The notes under the pieces were generated by a model. It saw only the letters and a list, made by a program, of their open reading frames with translations. It searched no databases and was not told the origin of the DNA. A stretch of 64,000 bases of DNA, taken from the NCBI GenBank assembly GCA_038373865.1, contig JAXGGA010002202.1, positions 1-64,000 on the forward strand. Direction: 5' to 3'. This DNA comes from Uloborus plumipes. Taxonomy: Eukaryota > Arthropoda > Arachnida > Araneae > Uloboridae. This document shows positions 35,145 through 45,744 of this stretch, piece by piece; position 1 is the first letter of the stretch, and the number at the start of each line of letters is the position of its first letter. The position numbers and the translations under genes are program-made.

Positions 35145-36520
35145 CCCCTTCGGCCCTGGCGTTCTATTATTAGAACAAATCTTCATAATGCTCTACATTC
35201 TTCCTTTTTAAGAATTTTAACTTCAAAATCCAGTGGCTTACTCATAATACATGTAAGAATTTATATATGGTACCATTTTTGCTCAGTAAATAGCAGCATG
35301 TGTTCTGCAGAGAAGATAATGGCGGTTTCTCACCACTTGCAGCAAAAAAGTACAGCTTTTATTACTTCTCAAAATGCTATTATATGTTATTCCCTGCACC
35401 TAATGAAAATTCCGCAGCACCAAATAGACTCTTCATGACCAATTCAGTACTTTTAATGAAAAAAATAACTGTAAATTTAGTTGTGAATACGATATTTATA
35501 TATGTTCTACTAATAGGACATCAGGCCTTGGAGCACACATGGCCCATTCTTCTTCATGTTCTATTAATAGTACATCAGGTGTTTAGTAGTGCTAAAATCA
35601 TGTTTTGTTTTAAAACAAAACAATACTTTCTGTTAAATTATTGCCTCATGACTATAGTTTTTATATTTTAAGGAGTTTATTGAATAAGTAGATGCATATT
35701 ATTGTCTGTTTATATCAAATTATGCACACTGAAATGCATTTTTATTTGCTTAGCCAATATGCGAAGTAAAGAGTTGTCCTCGTTGGAAGCCATTCAGTGC
35801 CTAAATAGTTCGGATGATTCTGATTTAGAAGATGTAGACTTAGATGGTTCTGATGATGAATGGCAGCCATCAAATTAAGATCTGCCACACTTGATACCTG
35901 ATGAAGAGAAAGATTCCACTATTTCAGTATGGCTATAACAAACTCTTGGTTAGAGTATAAACAGGATGCTGCTTCGTTAGGAATTACACGTAAAGATCAA
36001 ATAGATTTGCTCGATTTCACGTTTGATGTAGCAGAAACATTGGCATTTGTAAAACAAGCAACAGTGGCTACTAAACGTGGGAGGTCATCAGGAAATAGTC
36101 CTATTGTACCACCAGTGAAGAAAAAATTAAACCCAGCTGTTAGACCATGTGGAGATGTGAGGTATGATTTAATAAATCACTTGATTGAGAGAAGTTCGAA
36201 ACAGCAGAGATGCAAATTAGAAGGTTGCACCTATGAAACAACATCTTATTGTGAAAAATGTGAAGTGTATCTACGTTTTCATGCGTTTAGGAACTGTTTA
36301 AAAAATTTCACACCAAATAAGTGTAAATAACTTGGAAGTTAATGTTTTCTTTTTTACTTAATAACAGCCTGGTGTCCTACTATTAGAACACTTTTTAATT
36401 AGTTCCGTAATTGGTAGAATCTCATAATATTACATATTTAACATATTTACATGCATTATAGCATATATAACCACTCATTGATATTTTATCTACCCAATTA
36501 AAAATTCAGGGCCGAAGGGG
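35145..36520 (+). mobile_element. piggyBac-like element, TTAG TSD, core deleted
   Basis: Inverted ends CCCCTTCGGCCCTG, flanked by TTAG (35141-35144, 36521-36524) instead of the usual TTAA. Subterminal repeats of TTCTATTATTAGAAC type occur at about 35163, 35500-35575 and 36372. Length is 1376 bp. It lies inside the 4.6-kb transposon, downstream of (not in) that transposon's gene. Confidence 0.85.
35759..36330 (+). pseudogene. piggyBac transposase, N- and C-terminal remnants
   Basis: The first 39 codons (35759-35878) encode an acidic N-terminus, ending DGSDDEWQPSN and a stop. The frame 35929-36330 begins AITNSWLEYKQDAASLGITR and ends with a cysteine-rich domain: RCKLEGC, YCEKC and FRNC, typical of PGBD3/4-like piggyBac C-termini that bind the element ends. 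The catalytic DDD region, several hundred residues, is deleted between them. Confidence 0.85.
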
Positions 36521-37273
36521 TTAGCGCCCTCTACTGGAATCAAATGAATTTAAAAAATTTCTTACTCTTATTTGGAACCTGTTTTATCAGTCACACAGGT
36601 GATAGTAAATGTCACACAGGTAATAGGTCAGTTAATGGTCAGAAAAAAGGTATCAACTTAAAATGTTTAGTGTTGTTTTATCAGCAATATGTATTACCTT
36701 TGATTGCAAAAAATCAGAAATATAAAGTTATTTTAAGTGTCCTAACGATAACTTTTGTGTGTCAAATATCACCTGTGTGACAAGAGGGCTTTTATATGAT
36801 ATGCTTATTAAGTTAAGGAACTTAATTTATTTAATTAATTACATTTAAATGCTTTTAAAATATTAATTTTATTCCCCAAAAGTGCCTTTTACGAAAAAAA
36901 TAGTTTTCTTGTCCATAAAAATGAAATTATCTCAGTTTTTGAATCAGAAATCAGTATTGAGAAAAAAATCAAGTTTTTAAAAGTTTATAATTGATCTCCA
37001 CATTAAAAACATAAAAAAAAATTTTGAAACTTTTGTTGCTTGTACCATAAACTATGAACATTTTTCTTTCATTTAATAGAAAAACTCTTTTAAACAAAGA
37101 AAAAAAATTTTCAGTGTCAGGCTCACTTTTTCTGGCTTTGCTCTAATCCTCGCTAAAACATTCCTCCCTACTTTAAAGGCAAGACGCCTTGGCGGCGAGT
37201 AGTTTGTTTAAACTTTCCTAACTGCTTTAACGGCGAGCCACCTTGGCGGTGAGTAATTTGGCCCCGCAGCTAG

Positions 37274-37583
37274 TAACACAAAATTTTTTGTTTTATCCTT
37301 AATGTTGATTTACATATTTTTCTCATCCAGATTGTTGTTTTGCATATTGAAAACAGTAAGAAATATACTGAAAGTATAAGTGGTCTTTATTATGAGTTGA
37401 AAGTCTGTTTTCATCAGTTTTGTAAGCATTAAGTAAAAACAGACATCCAATATTTAAAAAAAAAAAACCTGTTTTTTAATTTATAAAAAGAAAAGTCATT
37501 GAAAATAAATGTTACTGATTGGATAAGATTAAATTTTTTCTAAAAATGTTGAGAATGAGAAGAGAAAAAAGATGAATACTTGC
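37274..37583 (-). other. INTS13 intron sequence next to GC donor
   Basis: Short unique intron segment between the Helitron 3' end and the GC donor of the 37584-37741 exon. No other feature recognised. Confidence 0.5.
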
Positions 37584-37741
37584 TTTTTGGGACCTTTTCC
37601 TCGAGTTCCAACAGTGGGCACAGGCAGTGAAGTTCCTTTGCTTTCATAACTGACAAGATAATAAATTACCTTCTTGCATTCTGTTACATCTTTCCCATCA
37701 AGGACTTCTTTTGTAATCAATTCCAGTAAAGGTGACAGTTG
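37584..37741 (-). CDS. INTS13: INTS13 exon (VGTRGKGPKK block), GC donor
   Basis: A 158-bp exon with acceptor TTTTCAG, phase 0 start. It encodes QLSPLLELITKEVLDGKDVT followed by a lysine-rich helix and PVPTVGTRGKGPKK. The family has the same order, with STVGTRGKGPK just before EQYR.MWNELE. The frame joins the next exon only if the donor is GCAAGT at 37583-37578, that is a GC-AG intron; using the nearby GTATTC instead would break the frame and add a glutamine. Confidence 0.88.
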
Positions 37742-37794
37742 CTGAAAATATTACAATAAATACCATACCAAAAATAAAAATAATTAAACATTAA

Positions 37795-38187
37795 CGCATT
37801 AATGCCTAGCGTCCTTTTTTTAGGACGGTCCAAAAAAGGGTCTGAATTTCCCCAAAATGAACATTTAAACCAAATTATAGTGTTTAATTAGTACCTTGGT
37901 ATTGTTTCAATTCGTTTTTAACAGATTGCAGCACATAACCATTGTAAAGTCTGTTCTGTAGCAGTTTTAACATGATCTTTAAAAAAAAAGCTAAGTTTTC
38001 AAAGGTATTCCCAGCTTCCCAGTTTATGTTAATTGCTGATTTTATTTCTTCTTATGAAATGTTATTATGTTTTAAAAAAATGATTTTTTATATGATATTT
38101 TTAAAATTATTTTTCCTGTCCATTAAACACTGTTTGTAACCAGTATAAAAAATATCTTTGGAAAAAAAAATGTCAGGCATTAATGGG
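37795..38187. mobile_element. TTAA-flanked MITE (piggyBac-type)
   Basis: Inverted ends CGCATTAATGCCT / complement of CCCATTAATGCCT, flanked by TTAA (37791-37794, 38188-38191). Length 393 bp. The left subterminal part holds the hairpin GTCCTTTTTTTAGGAC. No coding sequence. It sits about 50 bp upstream of the acceptor of the 37584-37741 exon. Confidence 0.8.
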
Positions 38188-38191
38188 TTAA

Positions 38192-38577
38192 GTGAAATTT
38201 GCTCAAAAACGAGTAATTATCAATTTTTAAAAAATATCATTTGCTTATTTTCATTGAATAAAACAATTGTTTCAAAACAAAAATGAACTCCTACATGGAA
38301 ATGAAAACTATTAGTTATATTCTGAAAACAATCAAATTAATTTTCTCGTGTTAGTATAAAAAATTTCAGTTTATTTTAACTAAGCTGAACTCTCGATTCT
38401 CTGTGAAATAGGGTCTTAGTAACTGCAGATAATTTGTCACATAGGTGAAACACAATATTACTTTATGCAGTAGTTTAAAAGAAATCAATAAGGCTTGCAT
38501 ATTTTAAAACTACGGCTGAAAACGATAGCAGTGCATGAAAAAATGGATGTGAAAGTTAAAGATTGCTCATTATCACA
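38192..38577 (-). other. INTS13 intron sequence
   Basis: AT-rich intron between the TTAA MITE and the large stack. Nothing recognised. Confidence 0.4.
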
Positions 38578-40759
38578 ATTGGATAGTAGGGTGGAGCGAA
38601 AAAAAAAAGAATTTTGGAATCTTAACTTGGAATACCTGCCAAAAACTGCATGTGTAAGTACAAATCACCTGTAAAATATTATCAAGTTTGAACAACCCCT
38701 TTAGGTTCCTACCAGGGCTGTAAATGCAATTGCATTTCGTTAAATTAACAGCCTAGAACACACCAAAAGGAGGTAGCTGCATTTCGGGTATCACTCTGCC
38801 TTTCCCATCCACCCAGCCACATTATTTACATATTTTCAATACATTTATATGTATACAATTTCTTTCTGATGTTAAAAGTCTGCCCTTTTGAATCAAAGTT
38901 TGAAGTTAGACTCATGACTCAGTTTTGGCATTGATGATTGAGCATAAAGTTTTTCATTACAATTCATATCTTGTTTCTTCCTTCAATAGCAATCTACCGT
39001 CTCACTAACGAGTTTTATAACCCTTAAAGCAGTCGGAGTGTAGAAGAGGCATACTTATTGAATCATTGGTAAAGTTTCACTTGTTTTTGAAATGTCGACT
39101 TATTAACGTTGCAAGAACTCGGTGGAAGATATCGAAGCTTTAAAAACGGATTTAAAAATCGCGTAAAAGTACTTGATGGACATTGTCAATGTAATACAGA
39201 AAAAAGGTGACCCTGATCTCACGATCAAAATTCAGAAACCTTTCAGTCATTAGCTTTCATTAATTCGAGCTAACAGTTATGAAGCTGTTAACTTTCAAGC
39301 TGAATTTCTAATGAGATGAAGATACTCGTCAGTTATATCATTAAAAAATGTGCTTCAGTATAGTTCAAGAAATTAGAAATTTAAAAAAAGAAAGAAAATT
39401 TCTTTGAAACATGGAATTGTAGCTATAATGAAAGTTACAATCTATAACTTATTTAATTGATAGTCTTCTTTTTTTCGTGAACCCGATGATTCAAAGAAAT
39501 GCCTGCTTTGTTGATTTTGAGAATTAGTTATTGGCCATAGATGGAATTGGACACTAGTCAAACTGTAAAGTACAGAAAGGAAACAAGATCAGAAAACGCT
39601 TTGATAACTAAATGAGAACTTTTATGACCAATATTAAGTTTTGAGTTGAGCTATGAAATTTTTTTATTTGACATCATTAATGAGGAAGAAAGTAAACAAG
39701 CATTGACCAGTCAATTTATTCTTTTAGCTCAAAACTTTCATAGAATGTGTAATTTTAAATATGATTACAGCTCCATGTTTCACGGAAATTTTCTTTCTTT
39801 TTTTAAATTTCTAATTTCTTGAACTATACTGAAGCACATTTTTTAATGATATAACTGACGAGTATCTTCATCTCATTAGAAATTCAGCTTGAAAGTTAAC
39901 AGCTTCATAACTGTTAGCTTGAATTAATGAAAGCTAATGACTGAAAGGTCTCAGAATTTTGATAGTGAGATTAGGGTCACTTTTTTATTTCTGTATTACA
40001 TTGACAATGTCCATCAAGTACTTTTACATGATTTTTAAATCCGTTTTAAAAGCTTCGATATATTCCACCAAGTTCTTGCAACGTTAATAAGTTAACATTT
40101 CAAAAACAAGTGAAACTTTACTACTGATTCAATAAGTATACCTCTTCTACAATTCGACTGTTTTAAGGGTTATAGAACTAGTTAGTGAGACGGTAGATTG
40201 CTATTGAAGGAAGAGACAAGATATGAATTTAAATGAAAAATTTTATGCTCGCAATTAGGGATGCACTGATTAATCAGCCATAATTGGCCACTTCGCAGAT
40301 TATTTATAATTGGCAAAATTCGACCGATTAATCATCCGGAAAAATATTTTTTAAGCATACCTTCAACAAGAAATTAGTATGAATAAATTTATTTATATTA
40401 AATAAGGGTATCCTTTTCTACAAAGATTATTATAACATGTAGTACGAAGGTGTATAGAGTAAAAAAACAACAAATAGTTTAGAAAGTGCATACAACTGAA
40501 TAAAATATTGAAAAATAAGTCAGAGTTTATATTCACATTAGACTATGATAAATAATTAAATTCCAGAACTTTTAAACTGGGAAAACAGAAAACCTGGGTA
40601 CATCATTTAATTTATAATTCGGCAAAATTTTGCCGATTAATCAGCGGAATTTTTTCTTTAAACAAAAGAAAATTACTTTAAGTGTGCCTTGAACAAGAAA
40701 ATAAACATGTGAATAAATTGATAAACAATAAAGAAATAATATTCTGCAAACGTAAGTAT

Positions 40760-41749
40760 GACTTGTTTGAGAAGGTGACTTATTCATGGTGGGGAAAAGG
40801 GTGCCTGCAGGCTTTAGCTGGGCATAGTGGAGTGGCCTTCACGCCTTGGGTGGCCCTACCAGGAGCATACGCTCCCGACGTACTTCGCCCACTCCGCCCA
40901 GTGCCACCCCCTCGTCACGTTGAGACAGCCTGCTCGGACTTCGAGGGGGATTTATATTTATACGGATGGAAGTAAGAATGAAGATGACAGTACAGGCAGT
41001 GGAATTTATATTACTTCCCAAGGGGGAACTTTAAAGATCCAAAAAAGAAATATTGACTGCTGCTCCGTCTTTCGTAGTGAACTTATTGCTATTGATGAAG
41101 CACTTGATGCAATTACGACTCTCCCTCTCACGGATGAAATTTGGATTCTTTCTGACAGTAGGAGTGCCGTAGAACACCTAAGTAATTGGCAAAAAGTGAG
41201 AGACCTTACTGGCATGAACATTCTCAAAAAACTCAAGACCCTTTCCCAATCTCATCGCATTTTTTAACAATGGATTCCCTCTCATGTAGACATCCCAGGT
41301 AACGAAATTGCTGATAGCCTTGACAAAGCAGGGGCTGCCGAAGTCACGGCACAATCTGGGCCTCTTACTTCTCCAAAGATCGTCTCAATGACCAAGCTCA
41401 AGATCAAGAACAACTGGATAAATCCGCTGAGCCATAGTTGCTACAAGAGCGATCGTCCAGGAGGCTGTCTAGCAATCAATTTTAACAGGCAGTACCAAAC
41501 AGCCATCAAAAGACTACGCAGTGGACACATCAAGTCCCTCAGGTTTTTCACTGGAGTAAAAGACTATGCCCTCTGTAAAAATTGTTTCACGGAGCAGGCT
41601 TCTCCAGACCACATTTTATCTTGCCTGGGTCTGTCCACTGAAACTTAAGGGATAGACCAGGTCTTGTGATTGACTTTTTGAAGGTCAAAGATTTGTTGGA
41701 TTTGATCTAGCTCTGCTAAATCCCGGGGATTTAAATGAAGAAGAAGAAG
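40760..41749 (+). mobile_element. 5'-truncated RNase H-bearing LINE with 12-bp TSD
   Basis: Flanked by AAACGTAAGTAT (40748-40759, 41750-41761) and ending in a (GAA)n tail. This is the arrangement expected of a non-LTR retrotransposon truncated at the 5' end. Only the 3' part of ORF2 remains. Confidence 0.9.
40827..41648 (+). pseudogene. LINE ORF2 3' end: RNase H and zinc-finger
   Basis: The frame encodes IYTDGSKNEDDSTGSGIYI, FRSELIAIDEAL, WILSDSRSAVEHL, and after an in-frame TAA (41265-41267) QWIPSHVDIPGNEIADSLDK. These carry the four RNase H acidic positions and the conserved His. The C-terminal CKNCFTEQASPDHILSC is a zinc-finger-like motif. RNase H after the RT marks the I/R1/Loa-type group of LINEs. 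The reverse transcriptase part is missing by truncation. Confidence 0.85.
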
Positions 41750-43426
41750 AAACGTAAGTATAGCATGCACTGTGATACTGTATTGAATAAATATAAAACT
41801 AGTAAAAAAACTTTGTAAAACTCAAAGAAATATAAAAAACAATAATAATAACAGACAAATAAATATAAAACAAACTATTCAAAAACTTCGTAAAACTCAA
41901 AGAAATATAAAAAATAATCCTCACAGAGTTGATTCTCACTGGACATTATTACGAATAATTAAAACCCAGTACTTTTAAATTGTAGTGCAAAAATATAAGT
42001 GTTTCAGCATTGTCAGGACATAACCTACTTCTTTTTGGCTCATATACATTCCCCCCTAAGCTAAACAATCTTTCACTTTCCACAGATGATGCAGGGGCAC
42101 TTAAATACTTCATCGCTTAGTTACTCAAATGTGGAAAATTTTCTTTTGCTGTTTTCCACCATAAAAATGGACCTTCATTTTTTGGTTGCAATTGCAACAA
42201 TTTATAATTTCGAACTCTGCCTTATGTGTACTAGCAGGACAAATACTTCCCAGAACACTCTTTTTAGCTGGTGATGGATTTTCGGATTCAGAAGCTAGTT
42301 CTTCAAATAATTCTGAAAAATCCAAAGAAGAATTTTTAGGTTTTTCACTGTTTTCTAGGTATTCTAGGCAATCATCTACATCTTCAATTGAATAAACTTC
42401 AGGATTTTGGGCTTCTAAGAGATCTATTATCCATATTTCTACTTGTTCCTTCAGGTCACTTCTTTGGAATTTCATTTTGAGCCTTGGATCAAGAAATGAA
42501 GCAATGCAAAATGCTTTATTTTCTAAGTATGAGGAAAATATTTTTGTAATTGACGATTGAAGTTTTATAATTGTAGCATGCAGTCCGCAAAAATTGTCTC
42601 CTTTTAATGCTTTAGTTAAGAATAAATTCAGTGTTGGAATTGTCGGAATAATTATAGAAACCGGCGAGTTTCTGTCACTAGCTTCCAGTGTGATCTCTGT
42701 AAATGGTTTAAGAAGCTGAACTAATTTTTCCAGAAGGCTCCATTCATTAGAAGTCAGGGTTGAAATATCATTATCTACTGCATATGTGACAAGAGCTTTC
42801 CGTTGTTCTAAATTTCTTTCTATCATGTCATATGTTGAGTTCCATCTTGTTGGTACATCCTGTATTAACTTGTGCTTTTTTATACTTAATTGCTCTTGTA
42901 GTTCAGCTAACTTACTAATAGCTACAGCAGAGTGATTAAAGTGTCTAACAATATTACGGTTAATTGCAATAATATTTTTCACAGAAGCCTGAGCAAATAT
43001 TGATTCATTCAATGATAGCTGTAATGTATGTATGAATGAAACAAGATTGAGCTTACAAATCACGCATTTTTCCTCCTGATTTCATGTTTGCTCTAGAATC
43101 GCGCACTACAAGAAAAATATTTTTTTTTTTGTTTAGATTATAGTCTTCAAGAGCAGTGTTCAACTCTTTGCTAATATGTTATCCTGTGTGAGATCATGGA
43201 AAAGGAATGATTCTCAGAGTAGCTCTTTTCGGTTCAAAGTTTTCTGAAAGCCAGTGGCAAGTTACACTTAGAAAGGTGCATTACTTGTGGAAGCACTCCA
43301 AATATCAGTAGATAAGGAAATGTACTTAACATTTTCTAGAGATGTTTTGATATTAATTTTAATTTTAATTTTTTGATAAATGCCTGGAATTATATTTTCT
43401 GTAAAGTATTTTCTGCTAGGAATATT

Positions 43427-43534
43427 CCCAAGTAGCACACTTCGTTTTTTAAAGGTTGTAAAATGGTTATTAACGTTGTGACAACAGATTAAAAACGTTT
43501 ATAAAACATTTAAACGTTTTTTGTGCTACCTGGG
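43427..43534. mobile_element. 108-bp MITE inside the hAT gene, TT TSD
   Basis: Inverted ends CCCAAGTAGCACA and complement of CCCAGGTAGCACA, flanked by TT (43425-43426, 43535-43536). Removing it and one TT rejoins PNYN and IPSRKYF, the expected order in hAT transposases. The family is not named here; a 2-bp duplication is all that can be seen. Confidence 0.8.
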
Positions 43535-43666
43535 TTGTAGTTGGGGCAAAGTTTCTTGACTGGTTTTTGAAATCCAATGTCAGACACCAATGAGTATGGC
43601 TGTAGATCAATTGCTATCATTTCACCAATCAAATAATGTATTTCTTTAGCTTTTTATCATTAATAT

Positions 43667-44830
43667 TAGGGATGCACCGATTAATCGGCCATTTTACCGA
43701 TTATTACTAATCGGCAAAATTTTGCCGATCAATCGGCGGGAAAAATATTTTTTAAGATTACTTTTTTTGAGTAGACTTTCACCAAGAAATGATAATGAAT
43801 AATATTATTACCAGTAAGTAAATATAATTTTCTGCGATCCTTACTAAAACATGTAGTAAGATATTGTATAGAGTAAAAACAAAAACAAATAGTTCATATA
43901 GAGCGCAATACAAAATGGAATATCAAAGGCTGATCCTCACAGCTGATATTCATCTGACAATATAAAGAATAATTAAGTTCCTGAACTTTTAAATTTTAAT
44001 GCAAAAGCATAAGTATTTTATTCTACTTATAATCAGTCAAATTTTGTCAATCAAACGACGGAAAAATATGTTTTTACTAAAATTACTTTTAGAAGGCCTT
44101 TAACAAGAAACTAAGTTTATAAAAAAGAAATAAATACTTTTCCTCAAGCATAAGTACCATATGTAATACGGAAGTGCATTAAGTAAAAACAAAATAAATA
44201 ATTCAAAGAATTAAATATAAAAAACTAATCGTCATACTTGATACAAATTTTTTAATAGATCAATTTTCCTATTTTGAAAAAAAAAAAAAAAAAACACATA
44301 TAGACAAGGTAGCATTATTTTTTGCGAGTCAATACTTTTCTCTTAGCATATTGCTTTTGGACAAATTTTAATTTTCACAATGAATAAAAGTCTGGAATCA
44401 AAAATCTCGAATTAATTTTAATTCATTGAAAAATAAATTTGAATTAAAAGTACTCGTAACTTAGAGTGCTCATTTCAGTCTCTTCTTATTTTTTATATTT
44501 TCACGTTTAGTTAACCTAATTAGCAATGTATTAATTATGCTTTGTGTTAATGTAATTTTATTAACAATAATATGAAAATTGATTCAAAGCATGTGCATAA
44601 AAATTTGAAATTATTTTTGGAATATTAGGAAAATGTAAAATATTTTCTCACAAATAAATTGATAACTATTTCTGTAAAAAATAAGGAAAAAGAACTGTGA
44701 TGGTAAAATTGGTAGAATAAAAATTAATCAATCTGATCATTAATCGGCCTGGGCGATTAACCAGCCGATTATAAACAGCCGATTAATCAGTAATCGGTAA
44801 TTGGCCATTTTGCTTATCGGTGCATCCCTA
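43667..44830. mobile_element. non-autonomous hAT element, 8-bp TSD
   Basis: Ends TAGGGATGCACCGATTAATC / complement of TAGGGATGCACCGATAAGCA, flanked by ATTAATAT (43659-43666, 44831-44838). Length 1164 bp. Its termini match the surrounding hAT at 40256-47744, so it is a shorter derivative of that family, inserted in the family's own transposase gene. Interior has no transposase. Confidence 0.93.
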
Positions 44831-45744
44831 ATTAATATCTCAAATCTTTTTCTTCTGTAATATTTCTGGTAAAGTAGTTTGCACTTCATAAACTTTTGAA
44901 GGTGGTTCATCTTCACAGACACTAATAGAGCTGGTACTTAGTTGTTCAATTGACGATTGTGATCTTTTCATTATCTGTCTTTGTCCTTCCAATTCCTCAG
45001 AATGAAATTTTTTTAGATGGTTCAGCATATTGGATGTAGTAAATGTCTTAGGTGTTTTTCCTCCTCTTGATATGGAAACATTACATATTAAACGATTGCA
45101 TGAACTGTGATTATTTTCATTTATCTTAAAGTACTTTCAAACAATACTGGTTGGAGTCCCCATAATTGATCTAATCTTAAATCACAACTCAACTGAACAA
45201 AATTCACTGCACCTTGTTTCACAAGTAAATGACAACTGGTTACTTTTAAATGCAGTTACATGTTTCATCAACTGATAAGAAAAGTGCTTCTCTCCCCCCC
45301 CAATCAAAGATATGCAATAAATAAAAAGAAAGTTCAATCCTATCCATTCAGTATGAAGTTAATATTTATTCCATCCTAAGCAATTTTCCCCCACTCTTTT
45401 CACATCACCTGCCTTGCAGCTATTTTTTGTTGTTTTTTTTTTAGCTTTTGAAGAGCAGAAATGCAACAGAAATAGACAAATGTGTATATGATCTCACTGT
45501 AACCTCCCCTCCCAGTTAAGAAAAAAGATACGCTGCCTAATGCTTTTCTTGAAGTCATTAAATCAGGATCATATTGTTTATGTCATGATACCAACACCCC
45601 AGCTTTTAATGACACAATATTTTTCTTTTCTTTTTCTGTTATTTGTTCCTTGTAATTATACAAATGATTACATAATACATTTTATAACTTAACTTTTCAA
45701 ACTATTATTTTTTGATTTAACAAAACTTTTAGCTTTTTTTAATA

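Larger units (their letters stand above)
32497..37143 (-). mobile_element. 4.6-kb DNA transposon with TCACCTGTGTGA subterminal repeats
   Basis: Inverted ends GGGCAAAGCCAGAA / complement of GAGCAAAGCCAGAA lie at about 32497 and 37143, inside Helitron copy 2. The near-palindrome TCACCTGTGTGA occurs at about 32512, 32692 and 32879 on the left, and at about 36590 (complement), 36614 (variant) and 36768 on the right. It carries a transposase pseudogene on the minus strand, and a piggyBac-like element has inserted at 35145. No certain target duplication was seen. Superfamily is not settled; the transposase is of the same kind as in the Sola-like foldbacks. Confidence 0.7.
30511..37273. mobile_element. 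Helitron-like element, copy 2, with nested insertions
   Basis: Starts TTAATACTATTAAACTCTGT directly after the CTAG of copy 1 and ends CCCCGCAGCTAG at 37273. Helitron sequence proper is 30511-30617, 32047-32496 and 37144-37273. The rest is a Tc1-like element (30618-32046) and a 4.6-kb DNA transposon (about 32497-37143). The flanks of both insertions align with copy 1. Confidence 0.65.
41959..45130 (-). pseudogene. hAT transposase (BED-finger type), interrupted
   Basis: In minus-strand order: a BED zinc finger (about 45120-45000; CNRLICNVSISRGGKTPKTF then SNMLNHLKKFH), a linker, the insertion 44830-43667, the segment KEIHYLIGEMIAIDLQPYSL, a MITE (43534-43427), then LSTDIWSASTSNAPF (near 43300), several frameshifts, and a 312-codon frame (43063-42125) with DVPTRWNSTYDMIERNLEQR. 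The end is the dimerisation domain KYLSAPASSVESERLFSLGG with stop at 41959. This is the full domain set of a ZBED/hAT transposase. Stops at about 42125 and between 43063 and 43310 show it was already decaying besides the insertions. Confidence 0.9.

Noticed and set aside
32497..37143. A 4-bp target duplication (TAGT/TAAT) around the 4.6-kb transposon
   Set aside because: One mismatch and the terminus position is uncertain, so I do not claim it.
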